Of a stretch of 64,000 nt of DNA, positions 1-8,840 are shown one piece after another; positions within the stretch are counted from its first letter, which is position 1, and every line of letters starts with the position of its first letter. Below the pieces are notes generated by a model. The model was not told the origin of the DNA, searched no databases, and was given only the letters and a program-made list of their open reading frames with translations. The stretch lies in the NCBI GenBank assembly GCA_913775525.1, contig CAJYLH010000014.1, positions 107,796 to 171,795 on the forward strand, given 5' to 3'. Both the position numbers and the translations under genes were made by a program. This stretch comes from an uncultured Chryseobacterium sp. GTDB lineage: Bacteria; Bacteroidota; Bacteroidia; Flavobacteriales; Weeksellaceae.

Positions 1-1
1 A

Positions 2-2047
2 AACTCATGTGGCACCAAGGCAACTGCTGACAAATCCCAGCAGTCCGGAGCTACGGCAGTGGTTGCAGAACCGGTGAAGGAGGAACCAAAAGAAGAGGGA
101 ATCAATTTATCCTACATGGATAAAAGCGTGCGTCCGCAGGATGATTTTTTTAATTATGTGAACGGGAATTGGGTGAAAACCACTCAGATTCCATCTGATA
201 AAGCGAGCTGGGGCTCTTTTAATGCATTAAGGGAAAATGTGGATGACAACTCTTTGGATATCCTCAATAAAATCCTTTCTGAAAGCTATTCAGACGGATC
301 TGAAGGTGAAAAAATCCAGAACCTGTATGCATCTTTCATGGATGTTGATAAGAGAAATGCCGAAGGCCTGGCTCCCATAAAAGGCGATCTTGCAAAAATC
401 GATGCCATTAAAAACCTGAATGACCTTCAGAAATACCTTCTGGAGGCCACAAAAGTAGGGGATAATTCATTCTACGGATGGAGGGTAGGCGCAGATATGA
501 AGAACTCCAAAATGAATGCGGTATACCTGGGCGGTCCTGATCTTGGACTCGGAAGGGATTATTACCAGAAAGTAAATGAAGCCAATACCAAAACGCTTGC
601 GGAATACCAGAATTATGTAGGCAAGCTGTTCGGGGTCTTAGGGTACAAAAACTCACCTCAGGCTGCACAGAATGTAGTTGATTTTGAAAAGCAGCTGGCC
701 AACTACCTTTTAACGCTTGAGCAGAACAGGGATGCCAATCTGAGATATAACCCTAAAAACGTATCTGAACTTTCAGGGCTGGTTAAAAACATCAATCTGG
801 CCAAATACCTTAAAGATGCGGGCGTAAATACTGACAGGGTTATTGTCGGGGAACTGAAATACTACCAGAATATGGATCAGTTCCTGAGCCAGAAGAACCT
901 TCCGCTGGTCAAGGATTACCTGAAATACCACCTGATCAACGGCAATGCAAGCAATCTCGATAACAACCTGGAGCAGATCAGGTTTGATTTCTATTCCAAA
1001 TACCTTCAGGGACAGAAAGAACAGAGGCCGATGAACAAAAGAGGTTTATCGCTTGTTAACGGCGTATTGGGAGAAGCTTTCGGGAAGCTGTACGTGGAAA
1101 AGTACTTCACGCCTGAAGCGAAGGCCCAGATGGAAACGTACATTGATTACATCCTGAAATCTTTCAAACAGCACATCAACGATATGGACTGGATGTCACC
1201 TGAAACCAAAGTTAAGGCTCAGGAAAAACTATCTAAATTTACTGTGAAAATCGCTTATCCGGACAAATGGAAAGACTATTCCGAGTTAAAAGTGGATGCT
1301 CCTAAACAGGGCGCTACGCTTTATTCCAACCTGCAGAATGTAGCAGCTTGGCAATACCAGAGAAGCCTGGATAAAGTAGGGAAGCCGGTGGATAAAACCG
1401 AATGGGGGATGACGCCTCAGACGGTGAATGCGTACTATAGCGGATCCAATAATGAGATTGTATTCCCTGCCGCGATCCTTCAGCCGCCGTTCTATAATCC
1501 TAAGGCCGATGCTGCCGTAAATTTCGGAGGAATAGGTGCTGTGATCGGACATGAAATTTCCCATGGATTTGACGACAGCGGTTCCAGATTTGACGGGGAC
1601 GGAAACCTCAATAACTGGTGGACGGATGCAGACCGCAAGAATTTTGATGCCAAAGTAGGCCAGCTGGCTGCCCAGTACAGCCAGTACGAGCCGGTAAAAG
1701 GAAGCTTTGTTAACGGTAAATTTACCAGCGGCGAAAATATTGGTGACCTGGGTGGTGTTGCTGTAGCATATGACGCATTGCAGATGTATCTTAAAGACCA
1801 CGGGAATCCCGGCCTGATCAGCGGATTCAATCAGGACCAGAGGTTTTTCATGAGCTGGGCAACTGTGTGGAGAACCAAATCTACAGACCAGTATATGGTG
1901 AACCAGGTAAAGACAGATCCGCATTCGCCTGGAGTTTTCAGAGCTTACGGACCATTGGTGAACCAGGATTCGTTCATCAAGGCTTTCGACATCAAACCGG
2001 GAGACAAAATGTACAAAGCTCCTGAGGAAAGAATAAAAATCTGGTAA
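2..2047 (+). CDS. M13 family metallopeptidase lipoprotein (5' end outside window)
   Basis: Zinc endopeptidase of the neprilysin/PepO family, probably anchored in the cell envelope and cleaving peptides. The open frame runs in from the window edge, and its first visible codons read N-S-C-G-T, which looks like a lipobox Cys, so only the signal peptide and start codon are missing. The zinc motif HEISH lies near base 1550 and the third ligand sits in the ENIGD motif near 1732, both in the canonical order for M13. The visible ~680 residues fit the family length of about 680-700. A strong terminator follows directly. The identification is by motif and whole-length resemblance and is secure; the substrate is unknown. 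Confidence 0.93.
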   Translation, partial: NSCGTKATADKSQQSGATAVVAEPVKEEPKEEGINLSYMDKSVRPQDDFFNYVNGNWVKTTQIPSDKASWGSFNALRENVDDNSLDILNKILSESYSDGSEGEKIQNLYASFMDVDKRNAEGLAPIKGDLAKIDAIKNLNDLQKYLLEATKVGDNSFYGWRVGADMKNSKMNAVYLGGPDLGLGRDYYQKVNEANTKTLAEYQNYVGKLFGVLGYKNSPQAAQNVVDFEKQLANYLLTLEQNRDANLRYNPKNVSELSGLVKNINLAKYLKDAGVNTDRVIVGELKYYQNMDQFLSQKNLPLVKDYLKYHLINGNASNLDNNLEQIRFDFYSKYLQGQKEQRPMNKRGLSLVNGVLGEAFGKLYVEKYFTPEAKAQMETYIDYILKSFKQHINDMDWMSPETKVKAQEKLSKFTVKIAYPDKWKDYSELKVDAPKQGATLYSNLQNVAAWQYQRSLDKVGKPVDKTEWGMTPQTVNAYYSGSNNEIVFPAAILQPPFYNPKADAAVNFGGIGAVIGHEISHGFDDSGSRFDGDGNLNNWWTDADRKNFDAKVGQLAAQYSQYEPVKGSFVNGKFTSGENIGDLGGVAVAYDALQMYLKDHGNPGLISGFNQDQRFFMSWATVWRTKSTDQYMVNQVKTDPHSPGVFRAYGPLVNQDSFIKAFDIKPGDKMYKAPEERIKIW

Positions 2048-2071
2048 AGAACTTGCCGGAAGAATTAACAT

Positions 2072-2101
2072 AAAACGCATCGTACTGATGCGTTTTTTTT
2101 A
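2072..2101 (+). terminator. Rho-independent terminator after M13 peptidase
   Basis: A perfect 7-bp stem ACGCATC/GATGCGT with a 5-nt loop is followed by a run of eight T, 25 nt after the peptidase stop codon. Confidence 0.85.
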
Positions 2102-2302
2102 TTAATTTTTCATAGCTTAGGGATCCTGTAAAGGCTTAATCAGGTTAACAGGGCATTAATTATCAGGAATATCCGATAAAAACCATTCACAAAATTTTGT
2201 ATGTTACAGTTTTTTTATAAATTTAAACATTGGATTGGTCAGTTATTTGATTCAGATAAAGCCGGTCTACACCAAAATAAGAAATCTCAAAATAACAATA
2301 AT

Positions 2303-2749
2303 ATGGCAATGTTTAATTACGGCGTTGGCGGAAACGAGGTCAAAGTAGATGCTAACGAAGCTATTCAGCAAATACAGGAGAACAAAACGATGATTGTAAG
2401 CCAGCTTACAACAGACGAATCCTATACTCCTGAAATCGTAACAGGGTTAAAGACCGTGGAAGACGTCTTCAGACACTTTCAGCCTACCGTGGCCGTGCAG
2501 CACGAAACGGCAGATGGCGATGTAGTGGAAGAGGAATTCCGTTTTCAGAACCTTGGTGACTTCACTCCCAAAAACCTTACCCAGAAATCTGAATACCTTC
2601 AGCAGCTGAACATGGAAAAGGAACAGTACAACAAAATCGTACGCCAGCTTAAAACGAATAAAATCCTTCGTAATATGCTGGAGAATGAGCAGACCAGGGC
2701 TGCTTTCGTAGAAGTACTGAAAGAAGTGGCACAAGAACTTGAAAAATAA
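2303..2749 (+). CDS. tssB: Type VI secretion sheath subunit TssB (Bacteroidota T6SSiii type)
   Basis: Small subunit of the contractile sheath of a Bacteroidota type VI secretion system, which polymerises with TssC in the cytoplasm around the Hcp tube. From the Met at 2303 the protein is 148 aa and starts MAMFNYGVGG, with the acidic, helical C-terminus typical of the family. The frame stays open upstream to an ATG at 2201, adding 34 basic, low-complexity residues (including a run of Asn) that do not resemble the family, so I prefer 2303. It lies 18 nt before tssC, as in known T6SSiii loci. No baseplate, ClpV or membrane-complex genes are visible nearby, so the rest of the system must be elsewhere if it is functional. 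Confidence 0.85.
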   Translation: MAMFNYGVGGNEVKVDANEAIQQIQENKTMIVSQLTTDESYTPEIVTGLKTVEDVFRHFQPTVAVQHETADGDVVEEEFRFQNLGDFTPKNLTQKSEYLQQLNMEKEQYNKIVRQLKTNKILRNMLENEQTRAAFVEVLKEVAQELEK

Positions 2750-2767
2750 CCTAAAGACAACACAATC

Positions 2768-4135
2768 ATGGATAGTAAATTACAGCCAGCCGAAAGCCAG
2801 CAACAGGGTCAACAACAGCAGCAGCAATCTGGCCAACAGAAAGGAAACGCGCTTGCGGAACTCAATAAAATAGGCGGATTCGGATTCGTAGAATCTGTAG
2901 TGGACGGGATCGCCAATATGAACCCTACCAGAAAAGCCAGAAAAGAAATCTTTCTTAACGACAGCAATAAAGCAGACGAAAGAAAAGAGCTGCTTCAGAA
3001 AATAAACCTGTGGGTAAGCCTTCTGGAAGGCAATGAATCAGCCGACGCGATGGCTGACACCTGCAAAAACAAAGCTCAGCAGGCAGACCAGAGCCTGAAA
3101 AGCAATCTTAAAAATACGCTGGATGCAGTCCGTATGCTGGAAACCAACTACAGGACCGTAGCCCAGTTCTATAAAAATACCGAACTCGATAAAGTAGATA
3201 ATGTAAGCATCGTGAATGCGAGCATTGACCAGGTTTCTGACCTGGATAACCCGATCTTTATCGATGCCATCGGCGAAGAATTCAAAAATTACTATGACCG
3301 TCTGGATTTGAGGGACAATTACTCCATCCTGGCTATTCCGGGCTATCTGGGATCGAACAAAGTCGTTGAAAAATGGGCCAAGATCTGTAACGAGAATAAG
3401 GTCATGATGGTAACGGATTTTGCTAATCTCGATAAACCGGATGACGTAGTAGATCTTTTCCATTCGGCTAACCTTACCGGCGGAGAGCTGCACAGAAGTA
3501 ACGTGATCATGACGTGCAACTGGCTTGTAGGCCGTGGAAAGGCAGAAGAAGTGGGAGAGGAGGAAAACGTAGAGCTTCCGCCATCTACTTCCCTTGCAGG
3601 AAAAATCCATAAGACTCTGATGTCACAGGTAGCTGCAGGTAAAAAACACGGGAACATCAACGAAGTGGATGCCGTGAAATTTGAACTGAAGAAAAGCGAG
3701 ATTTCCCAGCTGGAAAAAATGGGTCTAGTACCGATGGTTAACGAATATGGTAAAATCATGGCATTCTCTGCCAAAACCCTGTTCACGGGAGATAATATCG
3801 GACTTCAGACCTATTCTGTGGTTCGGGTATTCGACTACGTAACCAAAGTACTCCTTGATTTCCTTAACAGGAGAGCCTTTGAAAACTGGAATGCCAGAAA
3901 CGAGGATGACCTGAGAAGACAGATCGTAACCTTCCTGGACGGGATCAAAGGTCCGGATAAACTAATTGAAAAATTCAAGATCGTACGTTTCGAGCAGGAT
4001 AAAGTCAATAAAGACAGAGTATGGCTGGATATCCGCCTAACCCCTTATTTCCCTACCAAAAGTTTCGTTATTAAACTTGACGGACATAAAGGAGATGACG
4101 GTAACGAATGGGATGCAGAATACACACAGGATTAA
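2768..4135 (+). CDS. tssC: Type VI secretion sheath subunit TssC (T6SSiii)
   Basis: Large sheath subunit, 455 aa, partner of TssB in the contractile tail sheath. The N-terminus has a Gln-rich low-complexity stretch (about residues 8-25), then a conserved start around FGFVESVVDGI. The C-terminal half carries sheath-like segments such as FDYVTKVLLDFLNRRAFENW and a final RLTPYFPTKSFVIKLDGHKG, characteristic of the Bacteroidota TssC group. It is cotranscribed with tssB and followed by a terminator, so tssBC forms a two-gene unit. Length and sequence match intact homologues as I know them, with no sign of decay. Confidence 0.88.
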   Translation: MDSKLQPAESQQQGQQQQQQSGQQKGNALAELNKIGGFGFVESVVDGIANMNPTRKARKEIFLNDSNKADERKELLQKINLWVSLLEGNESADAMADTCKNKAQQADQSLKSNLKNTLDAVRMLETNYRTVAQFYKNTELDKVDNVSIVNASIDQVSDLDNPIFIDAIGEEFKNYYDRLDLRDNYSILAIPGYLGSNKVVEKWAKICNENKVMMVTDFANLDKPDDVVDLFHSANLTGGELHRSNVIMTCNWLVGRGKAEEVGEEENVELPPSTSLAGKIHKTLMSQVAAGKKHGNINEVDAVKFELKKSEISQLEKMGLVPMVNEYGKIMAFSAKTLFTGDNIGLQTYSVVRVFDYVTKVLLDFLNRRAFENWNARNEDDLRRQIVTFLDGIKGPDKLIEKFKIVRFEQDKVNKDRVWLDIRLTPYFPTKSFVIKLDGHKGDDGNEWDAEYTQD

Positions 4136-4154
4136 CTTACCGATACATACAATT

Positions 4155-4182
4155 AAAACCGATGCCTGGGTGTCGGTTTTTT
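4155..4182 (+). terminator. Rho-independent terminator after tssC
   Basis: An 8-bp stem AAAACCGA/TCGGTTTT with a 10-nt loop and T-rich 3' side lies 20 nt after the tssC stop, separating tssBC from the following lipoprotein gene. Confidence 0.75.
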
Positions 4183-4191
4183 CTATCTCAT

Positions 4192-4665
4192 ATGAAAATC
4201 AGCATCAACAACACTATATTCAATATCCTGCCGGTATTTGTCGCCCTCTTATGTATTGGGTGTGAAAAGGAATACCGCAGGCCGGACCATTACAAAGTAG
4301 ATCTTTTTGCAGATGAAAGGCAGAAGGGCGAAGCTTATGTCATGAACAGAACTGAATGCTTTGATACCAGTGATATGGTCATCAGTACATCTGCAGTAAA
4401 GCTGACAGACAGTTCAAAGGGCAGAGGGAAACCAGTCTATATTTATAAAGTAAATAACGGTGAACTCCTCAAAACCACCCGGGATTCTGTTGTGGAATAT
4501 CCGTTGCAGTTTCTTTCTCCTCAAAGGCTGAAGCTCAGAAAAGACTCTTCCGTCTATGTTTATCTTAAAAAACGGGAAGGATACAGGTTCCTGGCTAAGG
4601 AAAAAGATCTTGACTACCAGTGGCTGAAAGGTGCCCCGGTGTATTCCGTCCAGAAAGATAAATAG
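4192..4665 (+). CDS. Lipoprotein downstream of tssBC, possible TssQ-like protein
   Basis: 157-aa secreted lipoprotein: a short basic N-terminus, a hydrophobic stretch and a lipobox LCIGC with Cys at about residue 24, then a mostly beta and charged mature part. I chose the ATG at 4192 because the longer frame from 4108 would run through the tssC terminator and place the signal peptide internally. Bacteroidota T6SS loci encode a lipoprotein (TssQ) near the sheath genes. Position and type fit that role, but I cannot recognise the sequence with confidence, and the terminator in between argues against strict cotranscription. Confidence 0.7.
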   Translation: MKISINNTIFNILPVFVALLCIGCEKEYRRPDHYKVDLFADERQKGEAYVMNRTECFDTSDMVISTSAVKLTDSSKGRGKPVYIYKVNNGELLKTTRDSVVEYPLQFLSPQRLKLRKDSSVYVYLKKREGYRFLAKEKDLDYQWLKGAPVYSVQKDK

Positions 4666-4667
4666 CG

Positions 4668-4675
4668 TATCTTTG
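4668..4675 (+). promoter_or_regulatory. Putative -7 element TATCTTTG for mutY
   Basis: Exact match to the Bacteroidota TAnnTTTG -7 motif, 28 nt before the TTG start of mutY. A convincing -33 TTTG box was not found, so confidence is moderate. Confidence 0.45.
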
Positions 4676-4702
4676 TACCTATAATTTAGATCATTTCAGC
4701 TG

Positions 4703-5737
4703 TTGGAACATCAAAACAGAACTTCACAATTTCTACATATAGGAAACAGGCTGCTCAGCTGGTACAAAAAAAATGCGAGAGACCTCCCTTTCAGACAGAC
4801 CAAAGACCCTTATAAAATCTGGATCTGCGAAATCGTTTTCCAGCAGACCAGGATCAGCCAGGGCCTGAACCATTACAACAATTTCATCAGCCGTTTTCCG
4901 GATGTACAGACTCTTGCAGCGGCAGATGAGAATGAAGTCATGCTGTACTGGAAAGGCCTGGGATATTATTCACGGGCGATCAATATCCATAAGGCAGCAC
5001 AGCAGATCATGCAGGATTACCAGGGTATTTTTCCCTCGGAATATGAGGAAATCCTGAAACTTAAAGGCGTTGGTAAATATACGGCTGCGGCAGTTTCCAG
5101 CATTTGCTTTGATGGTAAAATGCCGGCTGTTGACGGAAATTTTTACCGTGTTCTGAGCCGGCTTTTCGCAGATGACTATGATATTTCAGGTTCCGGTGCC
5201 TTTGCCTATTTCTCAGAACTGTCAAAGCTTATCATGCCCGATAATGTCGGGGATTTTAACCAGGCGATGATGGACCTGGGTTCGGAAATATGCAAGCCTA
5301 AAAACCCGTTGTGTCAAAGCTGTCCGGTTAACGATGACTGCCTGGCGTATTCACTCGGCAAAGTATCCGGATTTCCTGTAAAGACCAAAAAAGTAAAAAC
5401 GGAAAACCTTCAGCTCAGGTATTACTTTGTACACAGGAACGGGCAGTTTCTCATCCAGCAGCGTAAAGATGATTTCATCTGGAAAAAACTCTTCGAATTC
5501 CCTCCGGAGATTCCGGAAGAGCTGGAAGCCTATATCGTAGGATTACAGGTCATCGGCCATAAGCTTACCCATAAAAATCTCTGCATAGAAATCTATGAAG
5601 TTGAAATGACTTCAGGTGAAATATGGGATCAGTTAATTGCTGAAAACGGGTATCTTGTCACCGATAAGGAAGCTTCCCATGAAAAATCATTTCCCAAACC
5701 TCTTGAAACCTATATTCAAAAGTGGCTGAGAGCCTGA
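4703..5737 (+). CDS. mutY: A/G-specific adenine DNA glycosylase MutY
   Basis: Removes adenine mispaired with 8-oxoguanine or guanine in base excision repair. The N-terminal glycosylase domain has the catalytic Glu (EIVFQQT, E43), the helix-hairpin-helix LKGVGKYTAAA (about 120-130) and the catalytic Asp in AVDGN (D144). A [4Fe-4S] cluster motif with Cys spacing 6-2-5 lies at 197-213. The C-terminal part resembles the NUDIX-like 8-oxoG recognition domain (about 225-340). The start is a TTG at 4703, the first in-frame start behind a -7 box; no ATG lies nearby. 344 aa is normal. gldD follows, as commonly seen in flavobacteria. Confidence 0.95.
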   Translation: MEHQNRTSQFLHIGNRLLSWYKKNARDLPFRQTKDPYKIWICEIVFQQTRISQGLNHYNNFISRFPDVQTLAAADENEVMLYWKGLGYYSRAINIHKAAQQIMQDYQGIFPSEYEEILKLKGVGKYTAAAVSSICFDGKMPAVDGNFYRVLSRLFADDYDISGSGAFAYFSELSKLIMPDNVGDFNQAMMDLGSEICKPKNPLCQSCPVNDDCLAYSLGKVSGFPVKTKKVKTENLQLRYYFVHRNGQFLIQQRKDDFIWKKLFEFPPEIPEELEAYIVGLQVIGHKLTHKNLCIEIYEVEMTSGEIWDQLIAENGYLVTDKEASHEKSFPKPLETYIQKWLRA

Positions 5738-5781
5738 AATTTGTCTTCTTAAATCTGAAATCTAATTTGTACTTTTGCAAA

Positions 5782-6339
5782 ATGATTAAAAATATCATTT
5801 TTATTTTCGTTTCGGCACTTCTGATATCCTGTGGGAAAGATCCGGTCCCTAAACCCAGCGGCGAACTGCGACTGGAATATCCCGCCCCGACATACCGGAA
5901 ATTTGAAAATAACTGTGCCTATACTTTTGAATATTCCGATTTTGCCAGGATTACCGATGCCAAAAGGCCTTGCTGGTACTACCTGAATTATCCTAAAATG
6001 AAAGCGAAAATCTTCGTGACCTATTATCCGATTAAAAATGATTTTGCAGATCATATCCGTGAGGCGGAGAAAATGGTGTACGAACACACCGTTAAAGCCA
6101 GTTCCATTGATACGAAATCTTTCGAGTATCCTGAAAGAAAAGTATACGGGAATTTTTACGAACTGAAAGGGCAGACTGCCTCCAATCTTCAGTTTTATGT
6201 GACGGACAGCACCAGGCATTTCGTCACTGCATACCTTTATTTCAATTCCAGACCGAAGCCGGACTCTCTGGCACCTGCAGTGGACTATATTAAAAAAGAT
6301 ATGAAACACCTGCTGGATACTTTTGAATGGAAAAACTGA
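5782..6339 (+). CDS. gldD: Gliding motility lipoprotein GldD
   Basis: Lipoprotein required for gliding and linked to the type IX secretion machinery in Flavobacterium. The signal peptide ends in lipobox LLISC (Cys17). The mature sequence with KPSGELRLEYPAPTY near its start and CWYYLNYP in the middle is typical of GldD. The ATG at 5782 places the lipobox correctly; an upstream in-frame start at 5722 would add 20 residues overlapping mutY. A TACTTTTG box at 5770-5777 sits immediately before the start. In many relatives the order is mutY, ssb, gldE, gldD; here ssb and gldE are absent between them. Confidence 0.92.
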   Translation: MIKNIIFIFVSALLISCGKDPVPKPSGELRLEYPAPTYRKFENNCAYTFEYSDFARITDAKRPCWYYLNYPKMKAKIFVTYYPIKNDFADHIREAEKMVYEHTVKASSIDTKSFEYPERKVYGNFYELKGQTASNLQFYVTDSTRHFVTAYLYFNSRPKPDSLAPAVDYIKKDMKHLLDTFEWKN

Positions 6340-6368
6340 TTTACTTTTAATAATACTTTGAAAAAAAT

Positions 6369-7292
6369 ATGAAACTTTTAGTTGTAGGAAGTGTTGCATT
6401 CGATGCAATCGAAACGCCATTTGGGAAAACCGATAAGATTTTAGGAGGTGCCGCCACGTATATCGGTATCACTTCATCCATTTTAGGCGTAAAATCCGGA
6501 ATCGTTTCTGTAGTAGGAGGAGACTTTCCGCAGGAATACCTGGATATGTTTACCGGAAGGGATATCAATATTGAGGGAATCGAAATCGTGAAAGAAGGCA
6601 AGACATTCTTCTGGGCAGGAAAATACCACAACGATCTGAATACAAGAGATACACTGGCTACCGAAGTGAATGTGCTGGAAAATTTTGATCCTAAGATCCC
6701 TGATTCCATGCAGGATTCGGAAATCCTTCTGTTAGGGAATCTTCATCCCGGCGTACAGCTTTCCGTACTGGAGAAAATGAATCAGCGCCCGAAGCTGGTG
6801 ATCCTGGATACCATGAATTTCTGGATGGATTCCGCATGGGATATTTTAATGGAAATGATTGCGAAAACGGATGTAATCACCATTAATGATGAAGAGGCAA
6901 GACAGCTTTCCGGTGAATATTCGCTGGTAAAAGCTGCGAAGAAAATCCATGAGATGGGTCCTGAATATGTGATCATTAAAAAAGGCGAACACGGCGCATT
7001 GCTGTTCCATGACCATAAGGTATTTGCGATCCCTGCACTGCCGTTGGAAGAGGTTTTCGATCCTACCGGAGCCGGAGATACTTTCGCAGGAGGTTTTGCG
7101 GCATACCTGGCTAAAAAAGGGAAGGTGGATTTCGAAACCATGAAGTCTGCATTAATCGTAGGGTCTGCCATGGCTTCCTATACGGTGGAAAAATTCGGGA
7201 CAGAACGTATCCAGGAGGTAAACGAAGCCGATATGTTCAGCCGGCTGAGGCAGTTTAAGGAGCTGACAACCTTCGATATCGAACTTCAGTAA
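6369..7292 (+). CDS. PfkB-family carbohydrate/nucleoside kinase
   Basis: Cytoplasmic ribokinase-superfamily enzyme that phosphorylates a sugar or nucleoside with ATP. The 307-aa protein begins MKLLVVGSVAFDAIETP, has an early Gly-rich segment LGGAATYIG (substrate side) and ends with the PfkB signature DPTGAGDTFAGGF near residue 235-250, containing the anion hole and catalytic Asp. It is 29 nt downstream of gldD on the same strand. The exact substrate cannot be told from sequence; ribokinase, fructokinase and adenosine kinase are all possible. Confidence 0.9.
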   Translation: MKLLVVGSVAFDAIETPFGKTDKILGGAATYIGITSSILGVKSGIVSVVGGDFPQEYLDMFTGRDINIEGIEIVKEGKTFFWAGKYHNDLNTRDTLATEVNVLENFDPKIPDSMQDSEILLLGNLHPGVQLSVLEKMNQRPKLVILDTMNFWMDSAWDILMEMIAKTDVITINDEEARQLSGEYSLVKAAKKIHEMGPEYVIIKKGEHGALLFHDHKVFAIPALPLEEVFDPTGAGDTFAGGFAAYLAKKGKVDFETMKSALIVGSAMASYTVEKFGTERIQEVNEADMFSRLRQFKELTTFDIELQ

Positions 7293-7350
7293 ATTATTCT
7301 TTTTAAGAAATATTTATAATAAAAAATGAAGTGTAATTCGCTAAGAATTC

Positions 7351-7358
7351 TAAATTTG
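7351..7358 (+). promoter_or_regulatory. Putative -7 element TAAATTTG for the SurA-like gene
   Basis: Matches the Bacteroidota TAnnTTTG motif, 21 nt before the ATG at 7379. No clear TTTG box at the expected distance upstream. Confidence 0.4.
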
Positions 7359-7378
7359 CAACTTGTTAAAATTATACA

Positions 7379-8746
7379 ATGATAAATAGACTAAAAGTCA
7401 CTTTCCTGTTCGGGATGTTCATGATGCTGTTTTCAGCTTCAATGAATGCACAGCTGAAACAGGGAGAACTTGTGGATGGTATTGCAGCGGTAATAGGGAA
7501 TGAGATCGTCCTGGAATCTGACGTTAACGAGCAGATGAATTATGCCAAGCAGCAGGGGGCATCCAATATTGATAAGTGCGAATTCCTGGAAAACCTCCTG
7601 AATAATAAACTTATGGTTTATGAGGCTAAAAAGGATACCCTGATTGAAAACCGCTCTGCGGCGATCAAAGAGCAGGCCAATGCCAAATACAGCCAGATGC
7701 TCGCTCAGTTCCCGGATGAAAAAGCGATGCTTGCCGCCTACAAATTCAGGAACGCCTACGAAATGAAAAATGCGATCGAAAAGATTGATACCGATACCTA
7801 TTATGGACAGGCCAAATACCAGAGGATCACAGACAAGGCAGACGTAACCCCGAATGAGGTAACCGATTTTTACAATATGTACAAATCGCAGCTGCCTGAA
7901 ATCAAAGATGAAGTTTCATTGGGGCAGATCATGATGTTCCCGAAGCTTACGGATGCCCATAAGCAGGAACTGATCAATAAGCTTAAAAAAATCAAACAAG
8001 ACATCCAGGGAGGAGAGACGTTTGAGAGCCAGGCCAGGATCTACTCGGAAGATCCGGGTTCCGCATCTAACGGAGGACTGATGAAAAATATTTCCAAGGG
8101 ACAGATGGTAAAGCCTTTTGAGGCGGCAGCACTGAACCTTCAGGAAGGTGAAATTTCCGATCCTGTGGAATCGGAATTCGGATACCATATCATTCAGCTG
8201 GTTAAAAGATCAGGGAAGATCTATGATGCAAGGCATATCCTTCTGCTGGCTACGCCAACTGATGAAGAAGTAGCGACAGCGAAAAAGAAGCTTGACAGCA
8301 TAAGGACACTGGTGTTAGACGGTAAAATGACCTTTAAGGATGCTGCATTCAGGTTTTCGGATGATAAAAGGACCAAGTTCAATGCGGGACTAATTCCCGG
8401 AGCAGACGGTTCCAGCAAAATAGAAAAGGAAACCATTCCGGGAACCATCAGCTATGAGCTTGCCGGATTGAACAAAAATGATATTACCACGGCATTCGAG
8501 GATATTGACGAAAGAAAAAGAAAAGTGGTGAAGATCGTTAAGATCGAAGACATGATCCCCGCTCACCAGATTACCCTGGAAACCGATTACGACCGGATCA
8601 AGCAGATGGCACTTAACAAGAAGAAAAGCGAAATGGTTGAGAAGTACGTCAACAAACAGCTTCCAACGACCTTTATCTCCATCGACGGGCGCTACGACAC
8701 CTGCAACTTCAAAGGAGACTGGAAAAAAGAATCCATCAAAAAATAA
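7379..8746 (+). CDS. Periplasmic peptidyl-prolyl isomerase / chaperone, SurA-like
   Basis: Secreted parvulin-type foldase, probably escorting outer-membrane proteins. A signal peptide covers about residues 1-24 (ending SMNAQ). A SurA-like N-terminal helical segment begins LVDGIAAVIGNEIVLESDV (about 30-50). Two parvulin domains follow: around 175-275 with GGLMKNISKGQMVKPFE and YHIIQLV, and around 278-385 starting YDARHILL. 455 aa is in the normal range for Bacteroidota SurA-type proteins. A terminator follows the gene. The assignment is firm at family level. Confidence 0.9.
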   Translation: MINRLKVTFLFGMFMMLFSASMNAQLKQGELVDGIAAVIGNEIVLESDVNEQMNYAKQQGASNIDKCEFLENLLNNKLMVYEAKKDTLIENRSAAIKEQANAKYSQMLAQFPDEKAMLAAYKFRNAYEMKNAIEKIDTDTYYGQAKYQRITDKADVTPNEVTDFYNMYKSQLPEIKDEVSLGQIMMFPKLTDAHKQELINKLKKIKQDIQGGETFESQARIYSEDPGSASNGGLMKNISKGQMVKPFEAAALNLQEGEISDPVESEFGYHIIQLVKRSGKIYDARHILLLATPTDEEVATAKKKLDSIRTLVLDGKMTFKDAAFRFSDDKRTKFNAGLIPGADGSSKIEKETIPGTISYELAGLNKNDITTAFEDIDERKRKVVKIVKIEDMIPAHQITLETDYDRIKQMALNKKKSEMVEKYVNKQLPTTFISIDGRYDTCNFKGDWKKESIKK

Positions 8747-8753
8747 CAGTACA

Positions 8754-8783
8754 AAACCTTCAGATTTTCCTGGAGGTTTTTTT
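8754..8783 (+). terminator. Rho-independent terminator after SurA-like gene
   Basis: 10-bp stem AAACCTTCAG/CTGGAGGTTT (one G-U pair) with a 6-nt loop and a T tract, 8 nt past the stop codon. Confidence 0.85.
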
Positions 8784-8840
8784 ATGCCTAAAATTCAGAT
8801 CGTATTTCCTGGAAATTTCTGTTTTTAGTATTTTTACGTC

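Noticed and set aside
1286-2080. 264-codon minus-strand open frame
   Set aside because: It is a shadow of the M13 peptidase gene, without a domain or independent start signal.
2201-2302. N-terminal extension of TssB
   Set aside because: The 34 added residues are low in complexity and unlike the family; the start at 2303 gives the expected protein.
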